51,791 nt of DNA from an uncultured Collinsella sp. (GTDB lineage: Bacteria; Actinomycetota; Coriobacteriia; Coriobacteriales; Coriobacteriaceae): NCBI GenBank assembly GCA_934654625.1, contig CAKUGM010000004.1, forward strand, positions 1-51,791, in the 5' to 3' direction. Position 1 is the stretch's first letter; each line of letters opens with the position of its first letter. The notes below the pieces were generated by a model. The model saw nothing but the letters and a program-made list of their open reading frames with translations, was not told the origin of the DNA and ran no database searches. Below, piece by piece: positions 42,674-51,746 of this stretch. Made by a program: the position numbers and the translations under genes.

Positions 42674-43306
42674 TCAGCTCCTTTTCCTCGCAGCGTCGGC
42701 TGCGCGTTTGGCAAGATCGTCTGCACGCGGCAACCAGGTATCGAGCAGCGCGTCGCATCCGCGTTCCAATTCCTCCGCACGCTCCCGATCCCTCATCGAA
42801 GTCGTATTCGCAAAAAGCGTCAAGCTTGCACCTTGAAGCGCGGCGCGGCAAAACACAGCACCGCATGCGACGTCGGAGAGAAGCTGGCGCGAGCCCTTGT
42901 CTGCCATCTCCTCAAGCAAAGCAAGCGCACGAGAGCACGCGACCATGATGCGATATGGCGGAAGCGCTGCTTCATGAAGGGCGTCTTGGATTGCCTGCGG
43001 GCGTCTTGGGTCATCTCGATCCATGCTATAGGCTGCAGACACAAGGCTATAGGCGCGCACGTCCTCCTCCACAAGCCCAAGCAGTTCAAAGCCGATACGG
43101 CCCGAGGCGGCCACGGCATGGCGAAGGTCCTCTCCGGCATCCGCAAAACGGGGATTGCTGGCGCCGTAGTTAGCGACCATTGAGCACAAGGAGGCCCCCA
43201 GGGCACCCACGTAGGCGCTCGCGCTCCCGCCGCCGGGAACCGGCTCGCGCGCCGCCAGAGCGTCGGCAAATTCGCGACACGTCTTATCCATCATCACTTG
43301 CGCCAT
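42674..43306 (-). CDS. fchA: methenyltetrahydrofolate cyclohydrolase (FchA family)
   Basis: All-helical protein of 210 residues of the cyclodeaminase/cyclohydrolase family, interconverting methenyl- and 10-formyl-tetrahydrofolate. The folate-binding glycine loop is PVPGGGSASAYVGALGASL near residues 22-40, followed by the SMVANY and late LFANTTSM segments. Formiminotetrahydrofolate cyclodeaminase is the alternative, but no histidine-degradation genes are near, while folD follows immediately and fhs precedes. GAGGGG is nine bases upstream of the ATG. It supplies the reaction that the neighbouring FolD seems to have lost. Confidence 0.87.
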   Translation of the reverse strand: MAQVMMDKTCREFADALAAREPVPGGGSASAYVGALGASLCSMVANYGASNPRFADAGEDLRHAVAASGRIGFELLGLVEEDVRAYSLVSAAYSMDRDDPRRPQAIQDALHEAALPPYRIMVACSRALALLEEMADKGSRQLLSDVACGAVFCRAALQGASLTLFANTTSMRDRERAEELERGCDALLDTWLPRADDLAKRAADAARKRS

Positions 43307-43427
43307 TTTGATAGCCCCTCATGCATGCACTACGTTCATCATGCGTTTGTACGGTTTTGTGAAGTGTAGACCATAACTAAAAGCCTGTCAGCAAGCATCG
43401 CTATCGTCATTCCCTATCGCCAGCCAT

Positions 43428-43459
43428 AAAAAAGGTGCGATCCAAACAGACCGCACCTT
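43428..43459 (-). terminator. rho-independent terminator of fhs
   Basis: AAGGTGCG (43432-43439) pairs with CGCACCTT (43452-43459); on the minus strand six T begin at the stem base. It separates fhs from the fchA-folD pair. Confidence 0.8.
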
Positions 43460-43502
43460 CGCAAACCAAACGAGTCGCATCGTCACCGATACGGATCTCC
43501 GC

Positions 43503-45188
43503 CTAAAACAGACCGGTAATAACGCCGTTATCGTCGATATCGATATTCTCGGCAGCGGGGACGCGCGGAAGGCCCGGCATCGTCAGAACGTTACCGGTAA
43601 GAGCAACAACGAAATGTGCGCCCGCAGAAACCTTAAGCTCGCGCACCGTGATGCGGAATCCCTCCGGAGCACCGAGCTTCTTGGCGTCATCGCTAAAACT
43701 GTACTGCGTCTTGGCGACACAGACGGGAAGGTTGCCAAAGCCGTTCTCGCGCAGCTCGGAAAGCTGACGCTTTGCAGCAGGCGTGAAATCAACCCCGTCC
43801 GCATGGTAGATCTTCTTCGCGATCGCTTCGAGGGCGTCGGCAACATCGGCACCGTCCTCATAGCTGAAAGAAGGAGTGGGCACAGGCGTCTTCTGGACTG
43901 CCGCCACAACCTTATCAGCGAGGTCGAGTGCACCCTCGCCGCCCGCGGCCCAAGCGTCGGAAAGGGAGACGCAGATATCGCGTGCGGAGCACTCGTCCTC
44001 GATGAGCTTAAGCTCGGCCTCGGTGTCGGTCGGGAAATGGTTGATGGCAACGATGGCCTCGGTGCCAAAAACATCCTTGATATTCTGCACGTGACGGAAC
44101 AGGTTGGGCAGGCCGGCGCGGAGCGCATCAAGGTTCTCGGTGTTCAGATCGGCCTTGGCCACACCACCGTTGTACTTGAGCGCACGTGCCGTTGCCACAA
44201 CAACCACCGCGCGTGGATAAAGACCCGTCATGCGGCATTTGATGTCAAAGAACTTCTCGGCGCCCAGGTCGGCACCAAAGCCGGCCTCGGTAATCGCAAT
44301 GTCACCAAAGCACAAGGCCATGCGCGTGGCCATAACGGAGTTGCATCCATGAGCGATATTCGCAAAAGGACCGCCGTGCACAAACGCAGGCGTATGCTCG
44401 AGCGTCTGAACCAAATTGGGCTTAAGTGCATCCTTGAGCAGGGCGGCCATAGCACCTTGAGCCTTAAGATCGGAAGCCGTGACGGGCTTGCCCTCATAGG
44501 TATAGGCGACAACGATCTCGCCCAGACGCTGCTTCAGGTCGGCGATAGACGTAGCCAGGCAGAGGATTGCCATGACCTCAGAGGCGACGGTGATATCGAA
44601 TCCATCCTCGCGCGGCACGCCCTGAGCCTTGCCGCCTATACCATCGATCACATGGCGCAGCTGACGATCGTTCATATCGACAACGCGCTTCCATGTCACA
44701 CGTTTAACGTCGATACCTAGTTTGTTACCCTGCTGGATATGGTTGTCGAGCATGGCAGCCAAGAGATTATTCGCCGCGCCGATCGCATGGAAGTCGCCCG
44801 TGAAGTGCAGGTTGATGTCTTCCATAGGAATAACCTGAGCATAGCCGCCGCCAGCAGCACCGCCCTTGACGCCGAAGACAGGACCGAGCGAAGGCTCGCG
44901 AAGCGCCACGGCGCTCTTCACACCGCGGCGGCGCAGGGCGTCGGCAAGACCGATCGTCGTCGTAGTCTTGCCCTCGCCCGCAGGCGTGGGATTGATAGCC
45001 GTTACCAAAACGAGCGCAGAAGTATTGATCGAATCTGCATGCTCGGCGCTGTTGAGAAGAGAGTAGTCGACTTTAGCCTTATCAAAACCATAAGGCGTCA
45101 GATAGCTCTCATCGATACCGGCCTCTTGGGCGACCTGCGTAATGGGGAGCGGCTTGACGGAGTGGGCGATTTCGATATCGGACGGCAT
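43503..45188 (-). CDS. fhs: formate-tetrahydrofolate ligase
   Basis: Makes 10-formyl-tetrahydrofolate from formate and ATP, or runs in reverse. The 561-residue protein has the P-loop-like [20 protein letters not shown] near residue 67, the [20 protein letters not shown] signature after it, and [18 protein letters not shown] in the middle, all typical. GAAAGG lies seven bases before the ATG. With FchA and FolD next to it, the locus covers formate to methylene-tetrahydrofolate in three steps. No acetyl-CoA synthase genes are visible, so purine and thymidylate supply or formate use is the safer interpretation. Confidence 0.97.
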   Translation of the reverse strand: MPSDIEIAHSVKPLPITQVAQEAGIDESYLTPYGFDKAKVDYSLLNSAEHADSINTSALVLVTAINPTPAGEGKTTTTIGLADALRRRGVKSAVALREPSLGPVFGVKGGAAGGGYAQVIPMEDINLHFTGDFHAIGAANNLLAAMLDNHIQQGNKLGIDVKRVTWKRVVDMNDRQLRHVIDGIGGKAQGVPREDGFDITVASEVMAILCLATSIADLKQRLGEIVVAYTYEGKPVTASDLKAQGAMAALLKDALKPNLVQTLEHTPAFVHGGPFANIAHGCNSVMATRMALCFGDIAITEAGFGADLGAEKFFDIKCRMTGLYPRAVVVVATARALKYNGGVAKADLNTENLDALRAGLPNLFRHVQNIKDVFGTEAIVAINHFPTDTEAELKLIEDECSARDICVSLSDAWAAGGEGALDLADKVVAAVQKTPVPTPSFSYEDGADVADALEAIAKKIYHADGVDFTPAAKRQLSELRENGFGNLPVCVAKTQYSFSDDAKKLGAPEGFRITVRELKVSAGAHFVVALTGNVLTMPGLPRVPAAENIDIDDNGVITGLF

Positions 45189-45223
45189 ATCAAGGCCTTT
45201 CTCACGGAGTTGACAACGTACTT

Positions 45224-45251
45224 AGAATACAACGTTTCTCGAGAGCCTAAA
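45224..45251 (-). promoter_or_regulatory. candidate fhs promoter
   Basis: On the minus strand TTTAGG (45246-45251) and TATTCT (45224-45229) are 16 bases apart, overlapping the last codons of ruvB. The match is moderate. Confidence 0.25.
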
Positions 45252-46329
45252 CCCCTGAGGGCGGAGTAACTCCCAAGTGGTCATAAGCGGCAACAGTGGC
45301 AACACGACCCTGAGGCGTTCTGATCATGAGCCCGCGTTGAAGCAAATAGGGCTCATACACGTCTTCGAGTGTCGAAGGGTCCTCGCCCACAGCGCTCGCG
45401 AGCGTCGTCAAGCCGACGGCTCGACCGCGAAACGTCTTGGCGAGCGTCTCGAGAATACGCACATCCATCCAATCGAGACCGAGTTCATCGATCTCGAAGA
45501 AAGAAAGCGCCTCGCGCGCGATATCAAGCTCGATTGGGCCATCACCGCGCACTTGGGCATAATCCCGCACTCGCTTGAGCAGGCGATTCGCCAAACGGGG
45601 GGTTCCACGGGAACGCGAGGCGATCTCCAAAGCCGATTGGAGATCAATCGCAACACCCAAAATACTTGCCGAGCGCGTGACGATTTCCGCCAAATCATCA
45701 ACCGAATAGTAGTCGAGCCTAAAGGATATGCCAAAGCGGTCGCGCAGAGGACCCGTAAGCATGCCGGAACGTGTCGTGGCACCCACCAAGGTAAAATGAG
45801 GGATATCAAGGCGTATCGAACGCGCTGCGGGCCCCTTGCCGATCACGATATCGAGCGAAAAATCCTCCATTGCGGGATACAGAATCTCTTCGATAGATCG
45901 GTTGAGTCGATGAATCTCATCGATAAAAAGGACATCGCCTGGCTGAAGATTGGTAAGTATCGCCGCCAAATCGCCCGTGCGAGCGATTGCCGGGCCAGAC
46001 GTCGTTTTAATCTGCGCGCCCAGCTCGTTGGCGATCACGGCTGCCAGAGTGGTTTTGCCCAGGCCCGGAGGTCCCGAAAAAATAACGTGATCGAGGCACT
46101 CGCCGCGGCTTTGGGCAGCCTGGATGAGAATGCGCAGGCTCTGCTTGATATGCTCTTGACCACAGTAGTCATCAAGCCGCTGAGGACGAAGCGAGCGCTC
46201 TACATCAAGGTCATCGGCCGTCAAATCACCCGTTACCAAACGCTCCGCATCCTCTTTGCCCCGCGAGGCGCTGTTATCCCGCGGCGCATCGGCCCACAGG
46301 TCTTCAGATTCGTCGACTTCCCACATCAT
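45247..46329 (-). CDS. ruvB: Holliday junction branch-migration ATPase RuvB
   Basis: AAA+ motor of 360 residues that drives branch migration with RuvA. Walker A is [10 protein letters not shown] (near 85-94), Walker B is [10 protein letters not shown], sensor I lies in [10 protein letters not shown], the arginine finger in GPLRDRFG, and the C-terminal winged helix ends [17 protein letters not shown]. The N-terminal 45 residues are an extra acidic stretch. Its ATG overlaps the ruvA stop by four bases (ATGA). Confidence 0.97.
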   Translation of the reverse strand: MMWEVDESEDLWADAPRDNSASRGKEDAERLVTGDLTADDLDVERSLRPQRLDDYCGQEHIKQSLRILIQAAQSRGECLDHVIFSGPPGLGKTTLAAVIANELGAQIKTTSGPAIARTGDLAAILTNLQPGDVLFIDEIHRLNRSIEEILYPAMEDFSLDIVIGKGPAARSIRLDIPHFTLVGATTRSGMLTGPLRDRFGISFRLDYYSVDDLAEIVTRSASILGVAIDLQSALEIASRSRGTPRLANRLLKRVRDYAQVRGDGPIELDIAREALSFFEIDELGLDWMDVRILETLAKTFRGRAVGLTTLASAVGEDPSTLEDVYEPYLLQRGLMIRTPQGRVATVAAYDHLGVTPPSGV

Positions 46330-46946
46330 GCATCCATTCCAAGGCGGCGCAGCGCTGCGCCGAGCAGATCTTCAACTCGCATACCTTGGCCATCATACCC
46401 GTCAAGCGCCAGCTCCGTCTCCTGCGGGCTAAATCCCATAGAAAGGAGCGCTTGGCGAGCATCCTCCAGCACAGAAGACTCCTGCGGAAACGCTATGACT
46501 GCCTGATTCACAGCGGGAGCCTCGGCCGCAGCAAACGAATGATCCTTCGCAAAAGTGCTCTTTAGCTCCAAGATCAAACGCTGGGCGGTCTTTTTTCCCA
46601 CGCCAGACACCGCAGACATCGCCGTCGCATCCTCCGCCATCACAATGGAATAGATCTGCGACACGTTATAGCGAGACAGAATGGCAAGCGCCAAACGGGG
46701 CCCCACACCCGATACGCTTATCAGGTGATCGAACATCGCGCGCTCTTCCTTCGAGGCAAAGCCAAACAGCGTCATAGCGTCTTCGCGCACTTGAAGACGC
46801 GCATACAGGCGGCACTCGGCACCTAGCGCCGGCAACGAGGCAGCCGTCATGCTCGAGATGCCCAACTCAAAGCCAACGCCTGCAGCATCGATGACGGCAT
46901 ATTGAGGCGTCGCCTCAATAAGCGTTCCGTGTATCAAAGAGATCAT
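46326..46946 (-). CDS. ruvA: Holliday junction DNA-binding subunit RuvA
   Basis: 206-residue junction-binding protein. The N-terminal OB fold begins [20 protein letters not shown]; two helix-hairpin-helix motifs are [15 protein letters not shown] and [16 protein letters not shown]; domain III at the C-terminus (residues 155-206) contacts RuvB. The start overlaps the ruvC stop by four bases and ruvB overlaps its end, so the three are translationally coupled in the order C-A-B. Confidence 0.96.
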   Translation of the reverse strand: MISLIHGTLIEATPQYAVIDAAGVGFELGISSMTAASLPALGAECRLYARLQVREDAMTLFGFASKEERAMFDHLISVSGVGPRLALAILSRYNVSQIYSIVMAEDATAMSAVSGVGKKTAQRLILELKSTFAKDHSFAAAEAPAVNQAVIAFPQESSVLEDARQALLSMGFSPQETELALDGYDGQGMRVEDLLGAALRRLGMDA

Positions 46947-47467
46947 GAGTAGCCGTTTCCCCTCTTCTGTACGTATTCACCGCGCGTCACGGCATCGGTA
47001 TGGCGTAAATGGGCGTGGCAGATAGCGCACGCGAGGGCATCTGCAGCATGGTCGGGCTTGGGATCGTGATCAAGATGAAGGAGGTTTCTCACCATGTAGG
47101 TTACCTGTCCCTTATCTGCAGCGCCCGTCCCCACGACCGATTGCTTGATCTGCATAGGGGTATATTCGCCAACCTCGACACCGCACAAAGAAACTGCCAC
47201 GAGCGCAGCCCCGCGAGCATGCGCAGTCGGAATCGCAGACCTCACGTTAACGCCAAAATAAACGCTTTCGATACACGCCTCTTGCGGATGATAGCGCTCG
47301 ACTACAGCCGATAGGTCATCGGCGATATGGCGAAGGCGCACGGCAAGGTCACTTCCAGATGAGGTCTCGATGCACCCATAGGCGCGACAGCGAACCTCGC
47401 CGCCGCGCTCCTCGACAATCCCCCAGCCCGTATGAGCGAGCCCGGGATCGATTCCGAGAATAACCAT
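46943..47467 (-). CDS. ruvC: Holliday junction resolvase RuvC
   Basis: 174-residue endonuclease that cuts Holliday junctions. All four acidic catalytic positions are visible: Asp in LGIDPGLAHTGWG (Asp7 region), Glu in ACIESVYFGVN (near 68), and the aspartates of PDHAADALACAI (near 140). The ATG at 47465-47467 follows AAGGGAGG; an eight-residue longer start overlaps the LexA site and is less likely. It is the first gene of ruvCAB. Confidence 0.96.
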   Translation of the reverse strand: MVILGIDPGLAHTGWGIVEERGGEVRCRAYGCIETSSGSDLAVRLRHIADDLSAVVERYHPQEACIESVYFGVNVRSAIPTAHARGAALVAVSLCGVEVGEYTPMQIKQSVVGTGAADKGQVTYMVRNLLHLDHDPKPDHAADALACAICHAHLRHTDAVTRGEYVQKRGNGYS

Positions 47468-47484
47468 GCGCCTCCCTTCTGGCA

Positions 47485-47504
47485 CGAACATTTGTTCTAC
47501 TATA
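47485..47504 (-). promoter_or_regulatory. LexA (SOS) box and -10 element of ruvCAB
   Basis: CGAAC-ATTT-GTTCT (47485-47498) matches the Gram-positive SOS box CGAAC-N4-GTTCG except for the last base. TATAGT (47499-47504 on the minus strand) abuts it, so bound LexA would cover the transcription start of ruvCAB. Confidence 0.8.
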
Positions 47505-47553
47505 CCACGAAGGGCAGTCTCGCACGGCTACAGTCTGGCGCAAAAGCACTCCG

Positions 47554-49590
47554 CTAGTTTTGCGAGAAAAACGGAGTCGCGCCACCCGGCGCAAAAGGAA
47601 ATCCGCCACGCGCCTGTGCGCCTTGATTAGAACCGCCAGACTCAGCCGGGCCCATGACCCCTTGCGACGCCTCCAACATTTTGCGGATCATAGACTCGAT
47701 ATCCCCAAGCCCCTGACGTATCTCGCGCTGGCCCTGCTCACTCTGTATATGCGCCATCTGCTCGGGCGTTATGCCAAAGAGGTTCCCAATCAGTCCCATA
47801 ACCTCTTCGCGAGCCTGAGCCCGGTGGGAAGAGCCCTCTTCGGACGAACGCGCCTGCTCCATCTGAATGAGCTCGTCAACCGTCAAAAGGCCCTCGCCGT
47901 CGCGGCCCATGTCCGACCATCCCAAAGAAATCGGCCAGCTTCTCTCCGAAAAAGAGCGTGCGGAGAGAACTGGCACGGCAGGCAGCTTGCGCCGCGCGGA
48001 CTCGCCATACTGGACCAACAACATAAGGGCACGCAAAGCCTGGGGAGATGCTTCCGCAAGCGGATTTTCCTCAAAGCCCAAGCCCTTATCGACATGAGCC
48101 TTCAAAGCATCATCGAGCTTGGCAGGCGTCTGTGAGCGAAGCACGGATGCAACCTTTTTCTCCAACTCTCCATCCCCGGTCAATGAGGGAACGGCACGAT
48201 CGATAATCGAGCCCATACTTCGCTCAACCGATGCGAGCGTAACGAGCGACTCGGGAATCACGCGAGAGCGGCGGTTACGCCAACGGGCGATAAATTCAAG
48301 CCTCGAGAGGTAGATCTCGCCAAACGGTGCGCAAACGAAGCGAGGATAACCCTCCTCAAGAGCCGAAGGCGCGCAAAGAGCATAATCGGTTTTCGTCATA
48401 TCGCTCACGCAGCATGCGTCGACACGACACGCCACGCGCAGCAACGCCTCGATATCCGCACGGCGCGTATTTGAAGCGATCTTGTCGAGATGCTCGACCT
48501 TATCTTCACGCGAGAGGGAATCCCAAATCTCCTCGCAGTTGCGGCTAAAGGACGATTCGCACTCGATAACCTGGATGCGGAGATTGCCGGCGGCTTCGCG
48601 CGCCAGGCGCAAACGTTCGTTTTCCGCACACTCATCCCAAGGCGTCAACGCCTCTTCGTGCTGCAAGATAACGCCTATGACGTTTCGAGAGCCCACAGCG
48701 TCCACCGCAAGCGAGGCGAGAAGCGAGGAGGCAAGGTCGCCCGAGAGCAAGACGGCAACGTTGGCAGTTGCCTGCCTGGTAACGACATCACGCAAATAAA
48801 GACGAGCCGATTCCCACAGCCACTCTTCACGGTTCCAACGCGGAAGAAGGTCTGGGTCGATGGAATCCGGCACGGCACCATGGCAAATCTCCGTAACAAG
48901 GAGGCCCTCTTCAAAACATGGCGCCGCAGCAATCACCCGCTCGGCATCGTCCATCACAAACGAGCCACCGGTATACACCGCGCCATCATAAGCGCCAACC
49001 GGTGCCATACAGGCAAGCCAAAGACCGGTTTTTGCAACCGAATCGACGAAGAAGCCGTCACGGATCGCGGCAACAGCAGCACTCTCCTCATTGGAATCGT
49101 CATAACCATACGCAGGAAAATAGATGACGATATCGGTGCCGACGGGAAGCGATTCCATATCGCGCTCCAGATCAAACGACACGGCGATGCGCGTGCCGGC
49201 GATATCAAAAACCGGCGGCAGCCAAGCTTCATCCGAACGCGGACCTCGCTCGCGCGCGATAAGTGAGCGAGCAGGCACCACACGGCCATCCCGCAAGATG
49301 AAAATCTCGAAAATCGGAGCGCCCTCAAACGAAACGATGGAGGGGAAAAGACAGGCGATTCCCAACGAATCGAGCTTTTCTGCAAGCGTCTGAAGCGCAC
49401 GAATCAGGGCATGCTGGTAGTTGCCGTACTCAATGAGCGAAGTCGGCGCGATACCTAAGGTTAGCGGGGCTGGAACGCAAATAAGATGGGCCCCATGCGA
49501 CGCCGCAATCACGGCCTGGTCCAACACGCGGGCGCAAATGCCCTCGATGTCCCCCAAACGCGTATCTATCTGAGCTAACGCCAGCTTCAT
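47554..49590 (-). CDS. NadE-like protein with degenerate amidase and synthetase sites
   Basis: 678 residues, the length of a long glutamine-dependent NAD synthetase, with that domain order: nitrilase-like residues 1-250, then a synthetase-like half ending in the NadE-type ARRKLPAVPVLSARSF segment. The nitrilase triad is lost: the PELALTG glutamate position is Ala41 (VPAPLTLG), no lysine occurs at residues 90-125, and the cysteine position reads VSFDLERD. The ATP loop SGGIDS is SGDLAS (283-288), and TGNKSE is not recognisable. A glycine-rich tail of about 80 residues follows. The frame is intact, arguing for a retained non-catalytic role rather than decay. GAAGGGG precedes the ATG. Next downstream gene is ruvC, after 86 bases with its own promoter. 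Confidence 0.75.
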   Translation of the reverse strand: MKLALAQIDTRLGDIEGICARVLDQAVIAASHGAHLICVPAPLTLGIAPTSLIEYGNYQHALIRALQTLAEKLDSLGIACLFPSIVSFEGAPIFEIFILRDGRVVPARSLIARERGPRSDEAWLPPVFDIAGTRIAVSFDLERDMESLPVGTDIVIYFPAYGYDDSNEESAAVAAIRDGFFVDSVAKTGLWLACMAPVGAYDGAVYTGGSFVMDDAERVIAAAPCFEEGLLVTEICHGAVPDSIDPDLLPRWNREEWLWESARLYLRDVVTRQATANVAVLLSGDLASSLLASLAVDAVGSRNVIGVILQHEEALTPWDECAENERLRLAREAAGNLRIQVIECESSFSRNCEEIWDSLSREDKVEHLDKIASNTRRADIEALLRVACRVDACCVSDMTKTDYALCAPSALEEGYPRFVCAPFGEIYLSRLEFIARWRNRRSRVIPESLVTLASVERSMGSIIDRAVPSLTGDGELEKKVASVLRSQTPAKLDDALKAHVDKGLGFEENPLAEASPQALRALMLLVQYGESARRKLPAVPVLSARSFSERSWPISLGWSDMGRDGEGLLTVDELIQMEQARSSEEGSSHRAQAREEVMGLIGNLFGITPEQMAHIQSEQGQREIRQGLGDIESMIRKMLEASQGVMGPAESGGSNQGAQARGGFPFAPGGATPFFSQN

Positions 49591-49658
49591 CTCGCCCCTT
49601 CCATCGTTCTCATGCAATCAATCATACTCGCCCCGCATGCTCCCCGATACAGCAATAA

Positions 49659-49727
49659 GGGGCCGCGCCTCCTAAACCAGTGCAAGCCCGCAATAGGGAT
49701 ACAGGCACTGCTTAGGCGCGCCGCCCC
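49659..49727. other. long imperfect hairpin between superoxide reductase and NadE-like genes
   Basis: GGGGC, CCTAA and CAGTGC segments (49659-49683) pair in order with 49705-49727, interrupted by internal loops. No U run follows on either strand, so it is not a classical terminator. Confidence 0.4.
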
Positions 49728-49749
49728 TCAGTGACAATCGTCCTACGCT

Positions 49750-50112
49750 TTAGAACGAGGCGCTCCACAATCCGTGTAAATTGCAGAATGCGAAAACCGT
49801 ACCGGACTTAACTCCGCCGGCGAAAAACGTAGAAGGAGCCTGCCCGGGCTTAAGGTGGTGCACCTCAAGGCGTCCATCCGCTTCAAGCACAATCCACTCG
49901 ATGTAATGCTCCGGAATCATGGGGTGCTCGACTTCGCCCACCGTAACGCGAATCACATGGGCATCGCGCTCGAGCGAGACAACGGGAACATGTTTTTCGC
50001 GAGCCGCATCAACCGTTCCTGCCTTTAGCTTTTCAAAACCAGCAGGTGCGGGCACATCGCTCGAAAGCGCAGCAAGAACGTTTCCCGCCTGATCTTTATA
50101 GAATACGGCCAT
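49750..50112 (-). CDS. dfx: one-iron superoxide reductase (desulfoferrodoxin family)
   Basis: Reduces superoxide to peroxide in the cytoplasm of anaerobes. In the 120-residue protein the catalytic iron ligands are His41 (EKHVPVV, with the catalytic Glu-Lys ahead), His63 (VEHPM), His69 (EHYIEW), Cys110 and His113 (FCNLHGLW). The N-terminus keeps the outline of a desulforedoxin domain (FYK...GN) but its cysteines are gone (FYKDQAGN), so the second iron site of desulfoferrodoxin is absent. GAAAGGGG precedes the start. Confidence 0.94.
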   Translation of the reverse strand: MAVFYKDQAGNVLAALSSDVPAPAGFEKLKAGTVDAAREKHVPVVSLERDAHVIRVTVGEVEHPMIPEHYIEWIVLEADGRLEVHHLKPGQAPSTFFAGGVKSGTVFAFCNLHGLWSASF

Positions 50113-50197
50113 GTTCTATCCCCTTTCTAATGATCCAACGTTTAGATTGTTATGCCCAACCGCACCGCGCCGATTTCCCAAAAGGAAGAATCAATAC

Positions 50198-50225
50198 AAA
50201 AAAGGGATCGTGCAAGACGATCCCT
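50198..50225 (-). terminator. rho-independent terminator of glmM
   Basis: AGGGATCGT (50203-50211) pairs perfectly with ACGATCCCT (50217-50225) across a 5-base loop, followed on the minus strand by six T. Confidence 0.88.
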
Positions 50226-50250
50226 CTGACTATCGTATACAAAACGACAT

Positions 50251-51588
50251 TTATGCCTTAAAGCTCTCAAGAGCATCGAGCATGAAGGCGCTGGCTTCCC
50301 GGCACAGCTCATTGGTGGGAGCCTCGGCCAAAACGCGCACAAGAGGCTCAGTACCACTCGCGCGCAAAAGGACACGGCCGCGATCGCCGAGGAAGCCCTC
50401 CGCCTCCTTAACGGATGCAAGCACCGCCTCATCGCTCATAGCGGCATCTTTATCCGTCACGCGAACGTTGGTAAGAAGCTGAGGGTAAAGCTTGACCGGT
50501 GCGCACAGCTGCGAAAGCGTCTCGCGCTCGGCACGCAGCACCTCCATGATGCGCAAGCTCGTCAAGATGCCATCGCCCGTTTGAGCGATATCACCGAAGA
50601 TGATATGACCCGACTGCTCTCCACCGAGGCTATACCCGTTCTTACGCATGCAGGCATACACATTCTTATCGCCCACAGCAGTGGTCTCATAGGAAAGGTG
50701 TGCTTCATCGAAAGCGCGGAACAGGCCGAAGTTGCTCATGACGGTGGGAACGACGGTACCTGCCGTCAAACGGCCGTGCTTGTTAAGGTAAACGCCGCAG
50801 ACATAAAGGATAAGGTCGCCATCAACGACGTTACCGCGTTCATCGACAGCTAGACAGCGATCGGCATCGCCATCGTAGGCAAAACCAACATCGAGGCCCT
50901 GCTCGACAACATGACGACGAAGACGGTCAAGATGCGTAGAACCGCAATCAACGTTAATGTTAAAACCATCAGGATTGTTGTTAATGACGCGAACGTCAGC
51001 GCCCAGCGCGTCGAAGACCGGCTTGGCAACAGAAGAAGCAGAGCCGTTAGCACAGTCAAGGCCGACCTTGACGCCTTGGAGCGAGAAGTTAGCGCTAGAG
51101 ATCAGGTGGGCGATATAGCGATTACGACCTTGCATGTAATCGATAGTGGCACCGATAGAGTCGCCTGTAGCGAGCGGAACATCGAACTCGCCATCGATGT
51201 AGCTCTCGATTTGCTCCAAGACAGACTCCTCCATCTTGTAGCCTTCGCCGTTAACCAGCTTAATACCGTTATCAGAATAGGGATTATGGGACGCGCTGAT
51301 CATAACGCCGCAATCAAAGCAACCGTCAACCGTCTCGTAGGCAACACCAGGCGTAGGGATGACGTGAAGCATATAAGCGTCAGCACCAGAGGCGACAAGT
51401 CCAGAGACGATAGCAGCTTCGAACATATAGCTCGAACGGCGCGTATCCTTACCAACAACGATACGCCCCTTCTTTTCCTGGCGCGCACCGTAATACCAGC
51501 CAATGAATCGGCCGATTTTGAAGGCATGCTCGACGTTGAGGCCATTATTGGCTTCACCGCGGAAGCCATCGGTTCCGAAGTACTTCAT
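50251..51588 (-). CDS. glmM: phosphoglucosamine mutase
   Basis: Converts glucosamine 6-phosphate to glucosamine 1-phosphate for UDP-GlcNAc and the cell wall. The 445-residue protein begins MKYFGTDGFRGEAN; the phosphoserine loop is GVMISASHNPYSDNG near 100, the metal loop is AYDGDADRCLAVD near 240, the sugar loop is GGEQSGHIIF near 327 and the phosphate-binding loop is RASGTEPLVRV near 408. GAGAGGA lies before the ATG; a 12-residue extension has no support. TATAGT at 51636-51641 (minus strand) is a possible -10 element without a clear -35. Confidence 0.96.
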   Translation of the reverse strand: MKYFGTDGFRGEANNGLNVEHAFKIGRFIGWYYGARQEKKGRIVVGKDTRRSSYMFEAAIVSGLVASGADAYMLHVIPTPGVAYETVDGCFDCGVMISASHNPYSDNGIKLVNGEGYKMEESVLEQIESYIDGEFDVPLATGDSIGATIDYMQGRNRYIAHLISSANFSLQGVKVGLDCANGSASSVAKPVFDALGADVRVINNNPDGFNINVDCGSTHLDRLRRHVVEQGLDVGFAYDGDADRCLAVDERGNVVDGDLILYVCGVYLNKHGRLTAGTVVPTVMSNFGLFRAFDEAHLSYETTAVGDKNVYACMRKNGYSLGGEQSGHIIFGDIAQTGDGILTSLRIMEVLRAERETLSQLCAPVKLYPQLLTNVRVTDKDAAMSDEAVLASVKEAEGFLGDRGRVLLRASGTEPLVRVLAEAPTNELCREASAFMLDALESFKA

Positions 51589-51728
51589 GGCAATCCTCTC
51601 AAAAGGGAACAAAAGCAAACGCACAAAGCGTTGAAACTATAGTAACCCTGCACGGTGAAGGATTACGAAGCCCCAATAAATCGACAGGACTGGTCTTAAG
51701 AATATAGACCGAGATCGCGGCATGGGAA

Positions 51729-51746
51729 AGGGCCCCGGAGGGCCCT
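51729..51746 (-). terminator. possible terminator of a gene beyond the window
   Basis: AGGGCCC (51729-51735) pairs with GGGCCCT (51740-51746) across a 4-base loop, with TTT after it on the minus strand. The rest of 51643-51791 shows no gene; the last 40 bases are purine-rich. Confidence 0.3.
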
